From assembly GCA_016630905.1 (NCBI GenBank), contig WBMQ01000019.1:1-64000 (forward strand): DNA of 64,000 nt, in the 5' to 3' direction. A program made the translations under genes and the position numbers. The notes under the pieces were generated by a model that made no database searches, was not told the origin of the DNA, and saw only the letters and a list, made by a program, of their open reading frames with translations. The stretch comes from Capillidium heterosporum (taxonomy: Eukaryota > Entomophthoromycota > Entomophthoromycetes > Entomophthorales > Capillidiaceae). Below, in pieces: positions 13,411 through 25,263 of this stretch (position 1 is the first letter of the stretch; every line of letters starts with the position of its first letter).

Positions 13411-13900
13411 AGTAAGATACTAGTCTGTTGTTCTGGGTTGGTACCTTCATCGCCCATAAAGTTTATAGATTAATTGATATCAATCATTGGTTCATCTTGA
13501 GGGATGCAATCTTGGAAAGTGTTGAATATTGATACATTGTTGTCTTAAATACCAAAGGTAAACACATAGTTGTTAACTTGTATAGCTGACTAGGTGGTTA
13601 AAGAGAAGATTAAGTGGTCATTTTTAGAAATATTGTTGATAAAATTTAAATTGGGTTATCAAGTCCATGGGGTAGGCTGGACTGATAAATATATATCTAT
13701 ATTAAAATCCAATTCTTGTTGATTTAAACCTACTTTTTTTATCAACGTGAGCTTGGTTAGCTTCCTTGTAAAGTTTGCATTTTCACTAAATCCCTTTGAG
13801 TTTTATCTTGACTCTCTTGTTCTAAAATCATATATGTGTCTTCATGAATGATAGTTGCAACGTTTGAGCTACCATCTCCTTTTTGAACCTATTTGGAGTC
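13411..13900 (-). pseudogene. Possible decayed coding fragments
   Basis: Read on the minus strand, roughly 13880-13760 gives an open stretch with SSNVATIIHEDTYMILEQES and KTQRDLVKMQTLQGS before a stop. Near 13720 there is QELDFNIDIYLSVQPTPWT, and near 13520 FQDCIPQDEPMIDIN. The pieces are in different contexts with stops between. They look like residues of one acidic protein gene, but the evidence is weak and no family is recognised. Confidence 0.2.
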
Positions 13901-16507
13901 GAATGAAGGTAAATCGCCTTAATTTTCTGATGAAATATTTTTTAGGGCGATACTAGAAATGTCGATGTTTGTACATCGAACCCAACAAAATACTGAGTTG
14001 AAAACTCTGGTATAATGTACCATCAGAATTTAAGTATATGTTCATTGTAGATTTGAACGACGAAGGAAATGTCATTTCTTGATATACGATATATAGTCTT
14101 ATTCAAGGGTCGATGCTACTCTCGAATGTATTTATACTCCCTTCATTCAAATGGCAATATCTGTATTCAACAACAGTTACTAATATTTACTTAAAGGTAT
14201 CCATATACTAACATAAATTCTTTTGGTTCTACTTTCCTTTTATTATTTGGGATTCTTATCTATGTCCAAAGTATTGATTCCAACGTTTGCCTTTTAAGAT
14301 TAAAGTCCAATATTTGGACTGCTTTTCGTAATTTGAACTATATATAGGAGGATAGTATATATAACTAAAGGCTTATAGTGTTTTATTTAAATTATAGTAC
14401 AGTGTTGAAGATTGGTTACATTTGACTTAAAATTGAATAAGCTTATAATGGGCTTGATCTATAGTAGAGGTTTAGGTCGTATTAGTAAAAATTCATACTT
14501 TATGAAAAAGTACCAATCCAACATTATAAATGAGAAAATGATACAAGAACATAATAATATAGGAGTGAGATAGATGGTATTCTTTAAAATATAATATAAA
14601 TGAATATACTGCCTGTATAATCTGATCAAAAATAGCTCCCTTCTATTCTATATAAATCCAAAAACCAATATATACAATACTATCTGAGTAATTAGATATT
14701 TTTATTGGTGGTGTTCGCTAGCTTCAATAGATATTAAACCTTTACTTTTAGATCTACGATTTATTATCTTGTGATGAAGGTTGTATATACTACATTGTCA
14801 GTTCTATTATCGTAAACTACAGCTTTAGAGATATTTATATCCATACTTTAGTTCGTATTGACTGCTTTCAGTTCAGTTAATAGATAGTGAGTTGAAGTTG
14901 AATTAGTAAAAGTGTTTTACAGGTCTATTGGTGTAATTGAGTTGACTAGGGTATATTTTTAAACCCATATACTATGTGTATTTGCGTATATCTGTCAAGA
15001 TTATCAACAGTTGCTTAAATGGTAGCCAAGTAGATGTATAAATGTACCTTTATTACAAAGAATGATTAAATATTCATATTCATCAATAGCTATCAAGAGT
15101 ATAGCTATATAAATTGTCAACGATTAATGCTTTACCTACCATTCTAATTTAAAAAGTTTCCCCAAAGGCAAAGAGAAGTGTCAATTTGATTAGAATATTA
15201 GTTTCCAGCTGCAAATGAACATAATAAAATTATTTCACAATAAATGTATCTTAACTATAATGTTTTCTTTGTATTCAAAATTCATCAAAAGCACTAGAAC
15301 GTTTACTTTGCCTGGTGAAACCTGAGCTAACTTGACCCCTTTGATATTTGAGGAGCTCAACTTGCCATGAGGAAAAGCAACATAGATGTCAAAACGAAAT
15401 AGGCCTTGTGATGTCATTAAAGAATTAGTACGACAGATCTGACTTAAAGTAGCTAAAGTTCAAGGTTGGTCAAACTATATTTAAATATCCGAGTAAGTAT
15501 AGTACTATAGTGAATAGTTACTATATATATAGTTAAAATACCATAGCCTTAGTATAGGAAGAGTACTAGTATCATTGGAGAAAAGTAAGTTTATTCTACC
15601 GGTCTTAAGATAATTTAAAACTAATATTATAATATGCTGCAAATATATAAATTGATAGAGAACTAACCTAGAAAGTAAAGTACCAGTTGCTTATGAATCT
15701 TTGTTTTAAAAAACTTTCCACTGCTATTGTACACTGAAAACGTTCAGTATCAGTCAATTTGGTTGAAGTTGTATTACCACTACCTGAAAATATAAATTAG
15801 TTCTTGATGAAGGTAATGTGTACTATCAAGTTAAGTTAAAACTTACAGTCAGCCACTTACTTAACCGAGATATAACAAATAAAATGGCTTTATATATCAT
15901 TACTGTATATCGTAAATAAATACTTTGATAAGAGCTTAACTTCAATCTATAAAAAATACTAACACTATAAATGAGGGTGCTAAAGAAGCTACCACAAAAG
16001 TATTTATCATACAAAAGGTATCCCAGTTTTTCGGTAAGAACATACGATTAAACTTTGACACTGTAGCTTGATTATAAAGGGAGTCTTTAAGAAACCCGAA
16101 TTAGCAAGTAAATGAATGTTGCTTTACATTTGATAAGCCCTAAAAGATTTGAACTAAATAAATATGGGCTCAAATATAGATCTATGTAAAAGTTAAAATA
16201 CATCGAGCTAACCCGATATTTTACATTTAAAAGTGCAATAACTAGAAAGAAACGGCAAGCGTAAACCCAAGTACTACAAAACATCTATAAAAAACTAAAT
16301 GCAAAGCTACTAAAGAGCATGAAACCCAAAAATTTTAATACTAAGGGTACGTGAAGTGAATTAAAAGAAAATAGCTAAAGGGAAGGGCGAATGACACTAA
16401 AAGGAAAGGTAAGAAAGTTACTCGTGGAGGAGGAGGGCTTCTTATTAGCAAGATAAAACTGACCCATGGAAAGTAAAAAGGCGAAGTGTTGAAAGTAATA
16501 AAGTTAG

Positions 16508-16850
16508 CTAAGTTGCGGAGGCTTCCTGATTGGCCAAATATTCAACCGTCTCCTTATCAGTTATACAAACGCCATTCCTTCGTTGCAAGGCGTAGTCGGG
16601 TACTTCCAACTCCGAAGCTCCTTCCAAATTATCCCCACCATTTTGCTCAGCGTCCTTGTTGTTGGGATCGTTATCCATATCTACTACGATTGCTGAAATT
16701 TCACTTGGAAACTAATTTATCTTAAAATACTGTAAAGAGTGCGTTTCGGTTCAAGTTGAAGTTACTTGGTATATCCCGATTACTTGAAGTGGTAGCTTGG
16801 TAAGTCCTCTCAAACCAGATTCTCTTAGAAACTAATTCGAAATTAAAGTT
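16508..16850 (-). pseudogene. Possible C-terminal gene fragment
   Basis: The minus strand is open from about 16712 to a TAG at 16510-16508. It encodes an acidic, polar sequence with VDMDNDPNNKDAEQNGGDNL, ELEVPDYALQRRNGV and CITDKETVEYLANQEASAT. Just upstream another stretch reads RIWFERTYQATTSSNRDIPS before a stop. It could be the last exons of an unrecognised gene or a remnant. No splice junction linking the two could be established. Confidence 0.3.
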
Positions 16851-18023
16851 GCAAAGCAGTAACTTAGACTTTTTGGTAGGGATTATGGTGGAACTAATTA
16901 GCTTGCAACATCCAATTAAAATTTAGACTTTCTAGATTTGGCTCGCCATCCTTCCTTTCAATTTAGTTTGGGAAATTATATAAAGTTTGGCAGGAGCAAT
17001 ACTTGAAGGAGGCCTGGATATCAAATATAGAACTACCTACCATATCTATGAGCAGAGAAACATATATTTCCAGGTGATATACTTAACTGTTATACAGCTG
17101 ATAGATGCAATATGGACTGTCTTACTAAGTTTCAAATATCGTTCTAGAGACCACCACCCTTAAACAGGACTTTGATTAAACGACCTAGGGCGCATTTGAC
17201 TTACAACATTATCTCACCACAAATAGAGTTAAATTGCTACAGAAAAGTAGAAGTATTAATATCGAGCCATAAATAATTTAAAGATAGCCAACTAAATCTT
17301 TCATATAAAATCCATTTAAAGGAGCTTATAGCTATTCAAATAAAGTCCTTCATTTTGAAGTTACTTATAGATAAATGCACACATTATATAAAACTGTTTC
17401 AATTATATCTTCGATATAGGACTATAATATTATGAAATACAGCAGCAGAAATGTTGAAAAGCTATAATGTCGTAACTAAAGTAAAAGGTGTAGCCAATAA
17501 AGCTAGATTCAAAAGGAAAGTCTAGTAGATGAGATTAACTTAGGCAACTATTTTTGCTCAACTACAGAGATCTATTCCATATTAATCACTTGATCAATCC
17601 TCCTTTAACCAATAGGCAACACCTCTTCAACTATAGGAGGCAGGTTTAATTGGTAACTGGATTTAGTGGCTCGAAATTTCCGAAATCAAGCCCCAAAGTC
17701 AATAAAAACCAAAGTTGTAGACTTGGAAGTATGGGCTGATGCCTTTATCATTGAGTATCTGTAGTATCGATAGGTTTATGAAATATATTAGGATGGGATG
17801 TGATAAATAAACTATTCAAGCTCAAAGAGCTAATGTTAGATCAATTTCTTTCAGAATATAATAGGCTATCGATCAATGATATGATATAGTTTGAAAAGTA
17901 TGTAGTAGTAGCTTGTAAACTGTAGTTTATATGTGATTCTCATAAATGTAGCTTTATCACTATCTACTAAACATAACCATCAGTGACTGAACTACCTTTA
18001 CATTTCAAAATTTGATCAGGTCC

Positions 18024-20407
18024 CTAAGTTTGATAAGCTTTGGCAAGTCTATCCTTAAGTTTAGCATACTTGATGTAAATACTCCAAAGTTGAACGGATC
18101 GCTTATATCGGATTTTGAACTCCTTGAGCCGTTGGATAGCTTGCTCCCTATCATAGCAGCTTTTGAGGCGGTTCAAGTCCTCCTTTAAAACGACTATGCC
18201 TTCGACGGTTGGGATAGCGGCTGTACCATTCCTTTTGAACCCAGTCAGTGCAACTAAGTAAAATATCTTGAGGTTCTTGGCTACATCTTCTACATCTTCC
18301 AAGGTGACATAGCAAGCGTTTGATGGCAACATGGTAGGTACATAGAGATCTAACTTCGAACCAGCTTGAAGTTCTTCAGCTACTAAATCACTAGGTCGAT
18401 AAAGTTGAGTTTCATAATCAGGGTATAGCATTTTATCTTCATCGTCAATCTTCCAGTCGTAAAGCCTACTGGCGTCTTCTCCAACTACTCGCCCTAAATA
18501 CCACCATCCTTTTCTTGTCTTGACGGGGTTTAAGTCCTTACGGGAGAATACCTTCTCACCTTTAAAATAGGCAACCGGTTTACAATTGGGTCGTAAGGTG
18601 AAGGTCTTGGGAATGTGACGAGTAAGTATGTAGCTTGGGTGGTTCTTGAACTCAGATAGCTTGGTAGGCATCTTTTCGGTCAACAGAGTTTTCTCCAGTT
18701 CCTTAAGCTCTTTATGATTACGTTTTAGTGCCTTGTAATCTAGCTGGCTTTGGTTTTGTAGGTTGATGTTTTGAAACTTCGATAGTAGCACCACCAGCCA
18801 ATCTTTAACTTGGGATTTGGTGTCTAATCTAAAGTTCAAATAAAGCTTACGTCTGGTCAACTGGTTAGAAAGAGATTCTTTAAAGTATCTAAAGGTAACG
18901 TCAGTTACAACAACTTGACCTTGCCTAACTAAAATACAGTTAGTATATACTTAATTAATAGTTTACCTTCAAACGAAAGTATATAATTGGGAGAAGTTCT
19001 GGAGTTATAGTTGGGTACAAGCTTATCGATTGTAAAAGGCGGTACTACAAGGTATAGTGGATGTACTGGGATAAATTTCAAAGAGTTAGGATCGTTGATC
19101 TCAAGCCACATTTTAAAATTAATAGATGTTTTGGAAGCGTAGGTTTGGCGGTGTTACAAAGCAAGTCAACCTAGTTGCAATTTTGAAGTTGGCGAGTAAA
19201 GCTGAGAGTAAGATTGGACTTAGGCAACTACATTCAGACATTAGTTCAGCACCTACGATAAGTCTATTCAAAATCGAATCGCATTTCTAATGTACAAGTT
19301 AATGGCTTTATAGATTTCATAGTATACTTCAAAGCAACTTTTAACATCAGTTGGAAATTCTGGCGGGATTGCATATCTCACAAAAGGGTGCAGTTAAAAA
19401 TCGTTCCTGAAACCAATCGACGACATCCCAGGCGTCCACTTCCATCCCAATTGGATGCAGGTATATTGGCATATGCGACAACATCTTTGCCATAATGATA
19501 TTATTATAAGTATGCTTCGCCCACCTACAGCCGACGCCCAAAAAAGCGGCCAAGCAAACTCTATGCTTGGAAACTATACCTCGTCTGTCGGCCTTATCAA
19601 GTTTAGATTTATCTTTAGAAGCCGTATCTTCAGTATTGATAGTCACACTAATCTCTTGAATGGCATTAAACATTTCTAAAATACAAATTAGATGTGAAAA
19701 ATAAGCTACTTACTATCAGTTTCTTCAGGTTCCATTTCGACCTCTTCCCAAATTTCATTTTCAAAATCGTAATCACTTTCACTACAACTATCGCCTTCCT
19801 TTTCCTTTCCTAGACCAAGCATTTCAAGTGTTATCGAAGGGTCAAAACTTTCTTTCTCAAATTCATATACTGACTCGGCCAATTGGTTGCGAAAATCTTG
19901 GACGCTTAACTTTACTTTGGGAAGTGTTGGTGGAACAAACGTTTTAACCACAGGACCATTACCTTCTGCATCTTCAGTTTGTGAGTTTACATATTGTGTC
20001 GATAATGTTAATGGACTAGCTGGTAGGTCAACTGGCAGAAATACCAAAGGCTTATCGGATGTTTTTTCATTATTGCACTTGTTTGAAGGATTCGCTGTTG
20101 AGGAGGTTGAGTGTAGAGAAATGTCATCTGTTCGTGGTTTTTTGGTGTTTTTAGATTCACTATTCATTTGGTCGTTCTCAATTGGGTCATCACTACAAAA
20201 GTCATTTTCATATTCGAACTCATACTCATAATCGCCTATTCAAACTCAGTAAATTCTTTGAGTCGTGAACTTACCTTCATCTGATGTGTTGGAAATTGCT
20301 ACCGTAGATTCGTTAACTCTTGGACTCTCCTTTAATGCTTCGTTACCTTCTGAATTATAAATCATTATGCTAATTTATATATACCGTTTACCTTTGCGCT
20401 TCACCAT
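18024..20407 (-). CDS. RAD4: RAD4/XPC DNA-damage recognition protein, frame-disrupted
   Basis: Homologue of Rad4/XPC, which recognises helix-distorting lesions for global nucleotide excision repair. Exons on the minus strand: 20407-20392, 20349-20275, 20235-19714, 19675-18967 and 18928-18024. Introns have GTAA donors and TAG/CAG acceptors; the last has TACTAAC. An acidic N-terminal region ends WEEVEMEPEE. The transglutaminase-like part includes LANFKIATRLTCFV and MWLEINDPNSLKFIPVHP. The beta-hairpin domains follow (MPTKLSEFKNHPSYILTRH, GWWYLGRVV, IPTVEGIVV). Exon 4 needs three single-base corrections, each in a 4-nt homopolymer: 19382-19385 (one extra base), 19270-19273 (one missing) and 19129-19132 (one extra). 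With these the phases close and 741 residues result. Either a young pseudogene or assembly indels. Confidence 0.85.
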
Positions 20408-21684
20408 TTTCTTTACAAGATAAAAAGATCTTGCTCTATAAAGCTTACTGTTTTTACTGCGTGTACTTTGCCACCTATTACTTTGTTCAATAAAACTATA
20501 TGATTTTTATATTCAGTTTTGCAAAAAGCATATGTTTTTATGAACATTTTTGAATTGCTACTTCAAAATACGACATTGGCGTTATTTTATCCAATCATTA
20601 CAAGTTTTAGCAAGGTAAGAACTTCACTGCAGACTAGTAGTTGAATTAGATATCTACAAAGGATATAATAAATCTTTGGATCCAAGTGTATGTTTTAACT
20701 ATAAGCCATGAATTATTTTAAGGAATGAGAAGGCTTTATATTTGAGTGAGTTCGTTTTATCACCACAGCTTTAAAGTTTTCAAGGTTAAAATTGAACTTA
20801 TAATCAGTATTGTTGGATGTAAAGCACTATAAATAATAATATGACATCTACTAACAGAATTGTAAGTATAAGAGGCAATGCTTTCATACTAGCAATATCG
20901 TGGTTGAGGCATAGTATGCAGATTTACTCACTGTCTACCTGCAAACTGTAAATTTGATAGTGCTCATGTAAATGAAGGCTAGAAACTAAATGAGCTTATG
21001 GGAAGCAACTATATGATAAGTTATGGGATCGCTTCTTTGTTGAGGTGCCATCAAACAGCTGAGAACATAAAAGCTTTCTGTAAATAAGAGTCGCTAATCT
21101 AAGTATATTGCTTCTATATTTTGCTGCTTGTTTAATAGCCAGCAAACGAAATATGTGTTTTTAAGTTTCATTATTTTATCAATAGAAATATACTATTTAT
21201 TCTTGATGACTAACTTTTACAAAACATATCTAAATACCTAGATTAGAGTATCTATCATATAATAACCCTACTATAAAAGCCAATGGTCAACTATCCTTCC
21301 GTATTTAAGTTAGTACCGACCTCAATTGGAGTGTAATTGACTATTTAGCGACGAACCCGCAGATTCCAAATGGATAATTTAGTTCCAATTTGGCGTGACC
21401 GGCCAAACTTTCAAGCTGACAATAGCCATGGTAAGTTAATAATACCGACCTATGACATATTTACTAATTGGATCCAGAGATCCTTTCATACTATTGGCGA
21501 TTCGGGATACCGTCCAAGATTAAGTTAGCTTATACAATGATTTAAAAATAAGGTATATCTGTCACTTGATCCGAAATCGTATAAGCTAAGGTAGAAAAGT
21601 CAGCTACTCATAAGCAAAGCAGATCAGGAGACATAAGGGCGAGATTGCGTGATTTTTGAATAAATAGTATAGCAACCCCAAGTC
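20408..21684. other. Intergenic between divergent RAD4 and subtilase 1
   Basis: About 1.3 kb of AT-rich sequence separating the RAD4 start from subtilase 1. It must hold both promoters. Apart from the TATA element listed next, no gene, repeat or RNA was recognised. Confidence 0.55.
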
Positions 21685-21692
21685 TATATAAA
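21685..21692 (+). promoter_or_regulatory. TATA box of subtilase 1
   Basis: TATATAAA lies 52 nt before the ATG. The other subtilase copies have equivalent elements 45-60 nt before their starts (40579-40588 plus; 39290-39297, 47132-47141 and 53195-53202 minus), so this is a shared core-promoter layout. Confidence 0.6.
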
Positions 21693-21736
21693 TGTCACCA
21701 GTCGCTCACTAAAAGCTAAACAAGTTACAATCCCTA

Positions 21737-23251
21737 ATGAAGTTCACAACCTCGATCTCCGTATTGTTGGCAACCAGTTTGCTGTCCTGTGTTGCCGGAA
21801 AGGCCAGAATCGCCGAGCAGGTAGAAGCCGATTTCCGTAAAGGTACCCTAGCCTCTGTACTCGTTCAGCTCACCCCCGCTGACATTCCTCAAATTAACGG
21901 TGATTCCCGCAGTGTTGGTGAAGTCGAGTTGGAAACTCACGCCGAAAACGTCTTGGATACCTTAAACCGCCACTCCGATTCTGTCAAGACTTCGGTCGAG
22001 AAGACTTTGGAGGCCTACAAGAAGAGCGGCAGAATCTCCAACTACCGTTACTACGGCATCTCTTCGACCTACGCCGTAGAAGCTCCTAAGGATCTGGTTG
22101 AGGCTCTAGCCAACATCAAAGAAGTCGAAGAAATCTCTGCTAATCACAAGGTCGCCTCCGGTATCAAGAGCCTGGGAAAGCAGGAGGCCGTCATGGCCAC
22201 CAACGTTGACTGGACCGGTTCCAACGTCCATTGGTCCTTGAAGTACATCAACGCCACCAACTTACCTAGCTACGTCAAATACGGTGCCTCCTACCTGACC
22301 TACGCCAACGCCGATACTGGTGTAGAGTACACCCACCCCGCCTTGATCAACAACTACAAGGGTAAAAAATACAACGGCAAGTACGACCATAACTACAACT
22401 GGTGGGACGGTAACAAGCGTCTCCACAACGAGACCCTGCCCAATGTAAAGTGCGGTGTTGACTCCCAAGCCCCCTGCGATGATGATGAGCACGGTACCCA
22501 CACTATGGGTACGGTCGTTGGTGCCTTCAACTTGGGTGTATCTCCCACTACCAAGTGGATCTCTTGCAAGAACATGGATCAAGGCTTAGGTTCCCCCGAG
22601 ACTTACTTGGGCTGCTTACAGTTCTTCTTGGCTCCTACCAACCTCCAAGGTACGAACCCTAGACCTCACCTCCGCCCCCATGTTGTCGGTAACTCTTACG
22701 GTTGCCCTGGCGAGGAAGGTTGTGCCCGCTCCACCTTCAAGTACGCTTTACGTGCCTTGAAATCAGCCGGTATCTTCATGTCCGTTTCAGCCGGTAACGA
22801 AGGTCGTGGCGGTTGTTCTACCATCCTCAGCCCCCCTGCCCTCGACCCCAACTCCTTCACTGTAGCTGCCACCAAGTACTTGTCCAACGAGCGTGCTTCT
22901 TTCTCGTCCTTAGGTCCCGTCCCTGAACGTCCTAAGTTCTCCATCGATGTTGCCGCTCCCGGTGTCAACATCACCTCCTGCGTACCCGGTGGCAAATACG
23001 CTTCCTTCCAGGGTACCTCTATGGCCTCCCCCCACGTCTCCGGTGTTGCTTTACTGGTCATTGCCGCCTGTCCTCATCTCAGCCGTAGAGTCGACTTGAT
23101 TGCCAAGGTCATCAGAAACTCGGCCACCAAATTGAACCCTATCTTGGGCTGTGGTGGTGACAAACCTAATACTATCCCTAACAACGAATTCGGCTATGGT
23201 ATCGTCAATGTCGCTGCTGCTCTCAAGCTGTGCAAGAAGACTTGGTACTAA
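21737..23251 (+). CDS. Secreted subtilisin-like serine protease, copy 1
   Basis: Intronless 504-residue S8 peptidase, secreted and self-processed, expected to degrade extracellular protein. Residues 1-21 are a signal peptide ending VAGKA. About residues 23-140 form an inhibitor-I9-type propeptide containing VLVQLTPADIP. The catalytic triad is visible as D193 (NADTGVEYTH), H252 (DEHGTHTMG) and S428 (GTSMASPHVSG), with oxyanion N319 (HVVGNSYGCPG). The block WISCKNMDQGLGSPETYLGC and the LQFFLAPTN motif are characteristic of bacillopeptidase-F-like subtilases. There are potential N-glycosylation sites at INATN and NITS. It is intact and uses a C/G-rich codon set unlike the AT-rich surroundings, suggesting high expression. 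AATAAA lies about 70 nt after the stop. It is the only copy to the left of the POL3-LysRS block. Confidence 0.95.
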   Translation: MKFTTSISVLLATSLLSCVAGKARIAEQVEADFRKGTLASVLVQLTPADIPQINGDSRSVGEVELETHAENVLDTLNRHSDSVKTSVEKTLEAYKKSGRISNYRYYGISSTYAVEAPKDLVEALANIKEVEEISANHKVASGIKSLGKQEAVMATNVDWTGSNVHWSLKYINATNLPSYVKYGASYLTYANADTGVEYTHPALINNYKGKKYNGKYDHNYNWWDGNKRLHNETLPNVKCGVDSQAPCDDDEHGTHTMGTVVGAFNLGVSPTTKWISCKNMDQGLGSPETYLGCLQFFLAPTNLQGTNPRPHLRPHVVGNSYGCPGEEGCARSTFKYALRALKSAGIFMSVSAGNEGRGGCSTILSPPALDPNSFTVAATKYLSNERASFSSLGPVPERPKFSIDVAAPGVNITSCVPGGKYASFQGTSMASPHVSGVALLVIAACPHLSRRVDLIAKVIRNSATKLNPILGCGGDKPNTIPNNEFGYGIVNVAAALKLCKKTWY

Positions 23252-23652
23252 TTTCGCTAGTATGTAAAAATTATATTGCTAGGCAGTGTTTATGCCAAAT
23301 AGCATTCGTATTAACTAATAAAACAGTTTTGCTATAAACAATTAGTATGCTTCTTTTAAATTGCCCTTATTGATATTATAGATAATATATCTAAACCTAT
23401 ATTTGTCATTATTCAATCTCTTCAAAACCCTGATCTTAAAGCTTAGACAAGCAATCCAAACCAAAAAATGTAGTTGGAATGGCTTTAATCGGAAGTACCT
23501 TTACCACATAAGTTTAACACAGTTTAAACTTAGCTATGAGCCCTTTTTTTAACGAAGGTTGAAGCAGCATTAACAATAGGTATACATGTTATAGAGAAAG
23601 CTAAACAGATTTATATTTATTGAAAAGCTACTTGTATAGCTAAAAATATGCC
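23252..23652. other. 3' intergenic between convergent genes
   Basis: About 400 bases between the convergent subtilase 1 and MFS transporter. Contains AATAAA near 23319 as a likely polyadenylation signal. Nothing else recognised. Confidence 0.55.
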
Positions 23653-25263
23653 TTAGTTCAAATTGAGTGGTTTTAAAAATAGTGCTACCAACAAACCGAC
23701 ACATGCCAAAGCAACCGAAACCGAACACATAACCAACTGGGAATCCCCCAAAGCTAGAAGCCAACCTTCCTTAACTTTGAGTGGAAGTCTTCTTAGCAAG
23801 TATAAATCACTTAAAAGTAAAGGAATCTGTTCAGCAAACTGTGGAGGCAGGTGATAGACCAAATTTTTAGACAAAGTCCCGTTCCAAATAGTCGTCGCGA
23901 CAGCAGTTCCTAGACTAGCAATCACATTGTCAATAAGTACAACTATGTAAGATATGGTGGCGATATCTTTAAACTCAACTGCCGACTGATATATTGCTAC
24001 GACAATACACGTGCTAAAGCCACTCCCAGCTCCAATTAAGGCCTCCACTACAGTTATAAAAGCATCGGATGAATCAGGGTGTCGAGCAGGAATTGTCAAG
24101 GCAAGGCCAATAATTTCCAGTATATATCCTAGCCATATCAGGGATCTTGACCACTTGAGCTTCTTCATAAGGATTCCTGATATGACTCCGGCGATGTACC
24201 ATGAAATTTGGAAGCTTCGATTGAGGATTGCGGCATGGACTTCGGTTATATCTCTTGAAATGATGAGGTACGTGGTAAAGAACCCCCAGCTAAATGTCAG
24301 TACGAAGGTAAACATAGATTTGACGGCTATTATGACGAGTAAATCTCGATTTTGAAATATACGTTTGGGGATCAGAGGGTTTGAACTAAATTTGAATTCC
24401 CAGACGAATAGACCTGCCAACACTACTATTCCTACAACAAACATGGAAATAAGCTTAGGGCTAGAGAAGCCCAAAGGCTCACGGATTACAATCGTGAAAG
24501 GAATTAATATCAAAGCTAAGCCAAGGGTTAAAAGTAAAAGGCCGGCGATATCAATTTCGGTCATTGCGGACCAACTGAAAGCATTCTTTTCATGGGAGGT
24601 ATTCTTTTCTTCTCTAAAAAGACCTAAAAGGAGTGGGGGGGAAAATATACCGATCCCTATTGCAAGTATAATGTAGATCCAACGCCAACCTAAAGTGACA
24701 ATTGGATCAATCAACGGAAGTGCTAGGAAAATGGCCACCGTGTTGGGTAACCAGTACAGCATATAGCCGAGGGCGCGATTCTCAGCTACCAGGAGGTCGG
24801 CTAATATAATTGGGATCAATAAATCTCTGCCGGTATCCCCTAATCTATTCAGCACCATGCCAATGCTATACATCTTGAAATCAGTACTGCCTATACCGAT
24901 GATCAGATTGCCTATCGCTAAAAGAAATAAGGCTGCAGTTAATATAGCTCCCCTACCAAATATATTGGAAAGTTTGGCAAACAGAGGTAAGGACAGGATG
25001 CTGAATACGATAGATAGAACTTCAGGGATACCGTTAAGGTCGAACGATTTGAGATCGCCTAGGATCAAGGCTTGGAGTGGAAAGGTTATTTGTGCTATTA
25101 AACTAGTGAATAAACCAAATATAAGAATGCCGCAGAGTATAAGGCATACGTTAAAACTCCACTTCTGTTTATTAGTACTTTCGTCGCTTTCGATGGGACT
25201 CAGGTCGTAAGCATCCTCTTGTACCGCTTCCTTTGCTGGGGTATTGTTTACTAATTTGTTCAT
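23653..25263 (-). CDS. MFS transporter, siderophore/drug-type (14 TM)
   Basis: Intronless 536-residue polytopic membrane protein of the major facilitator superfamily. A hydrophilic N-tail of about 38 residues (ending NKQKWSFN) precedes roughly fourteen hydrophobic segments. The loop between TM2 and TM3 reads LSNIFGRGAILTAALFLLA, a degenerate MFS motif A, and TM4 is followed by NRLGDTGRDLLIPIILADL, in the position of the fungal ARN/SIT motif. Overall pattern and length fit fungal siderophore-iron or DHA2-type drug transporters; of these I prefer the siderophore group with low certainty. The gene is complete, with its stop at 23653-23655, and converges on subtilase 1. Substrate cannot be read from sequence. 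Confidence 0.8.
   Translation of the reverse strand: MNKLVNNTPAKEAVQEDAYDLSPIESDESTNKQKWSFNVCLILCGILIFGLFTSLIAQITFPLQALILGDLKSFDLNGIPEVLSIVFSILSLPLFAKLSNIFGRGAILTAALFLLAIGNLIIGIGSTDFKMYSIGMVLNRLGDTGRDLLIPIILADLLVAENRALGYMLYWLPNTVAIFLALPLIDPIVTLGWRWIYIILAIGIGIFSPPLLLGLFREEKNTSHEKNAFSWSAMTEIDIAGLLLLTLGLALILIPFTIVIREPLGFSSPKLISMFVVGIVVLAGLFVWEFKFSSNPLIPKRIFQNRDLLVIIAVKSMFTFVLTFSWGFFTTYLIISRDITEVHAAILNRSFQISWYIAGVISGILMKKLKWSRSLIWLGYILEIIGLALTIPARHPDSSDAFITVVEALIGAGSGFSTCIVVAIYQSAVEFKDIATISYIVVLIDNVIASLGTAVATTIWNGTLSKNLVYHLPPQFAEQIPLLLSDLYLLRRLPLKVKEGWLLALGDSQLVMCSVSVALACVGLLVALFLKPLNLN

Larger units (their letters stand above)
8126..18023. other. Gene-poor 10-kb interval
   Basis: No intact gene was found. 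The sequence is AT-rich with frequent stops. Three places contain coding-like fragments listed separately (11.6-12.2, 13.4-13.9 and 16.5-16.8 kb). The remainder shows no recognisable transposon ends, tandem repeats, tRNA or rRNA. Genes made of very short exons could be missed by eye. Confidence 0.5.

Noticed and set aside
22262-23061. Long open frames antisense to subtilase 1 (and equivalents over copies 3-6)
   Set aside because: They mirror the strongly biased codon usage of the sense gene and recur in each paralogue only as a by-product. No signal peptide or motif of their own.
23663-25210. Several plus-strand open frames over the MFS transporter
   Set aside because: Shadows of the intact 536-residue minus-strand transporter, which explains the region completely.
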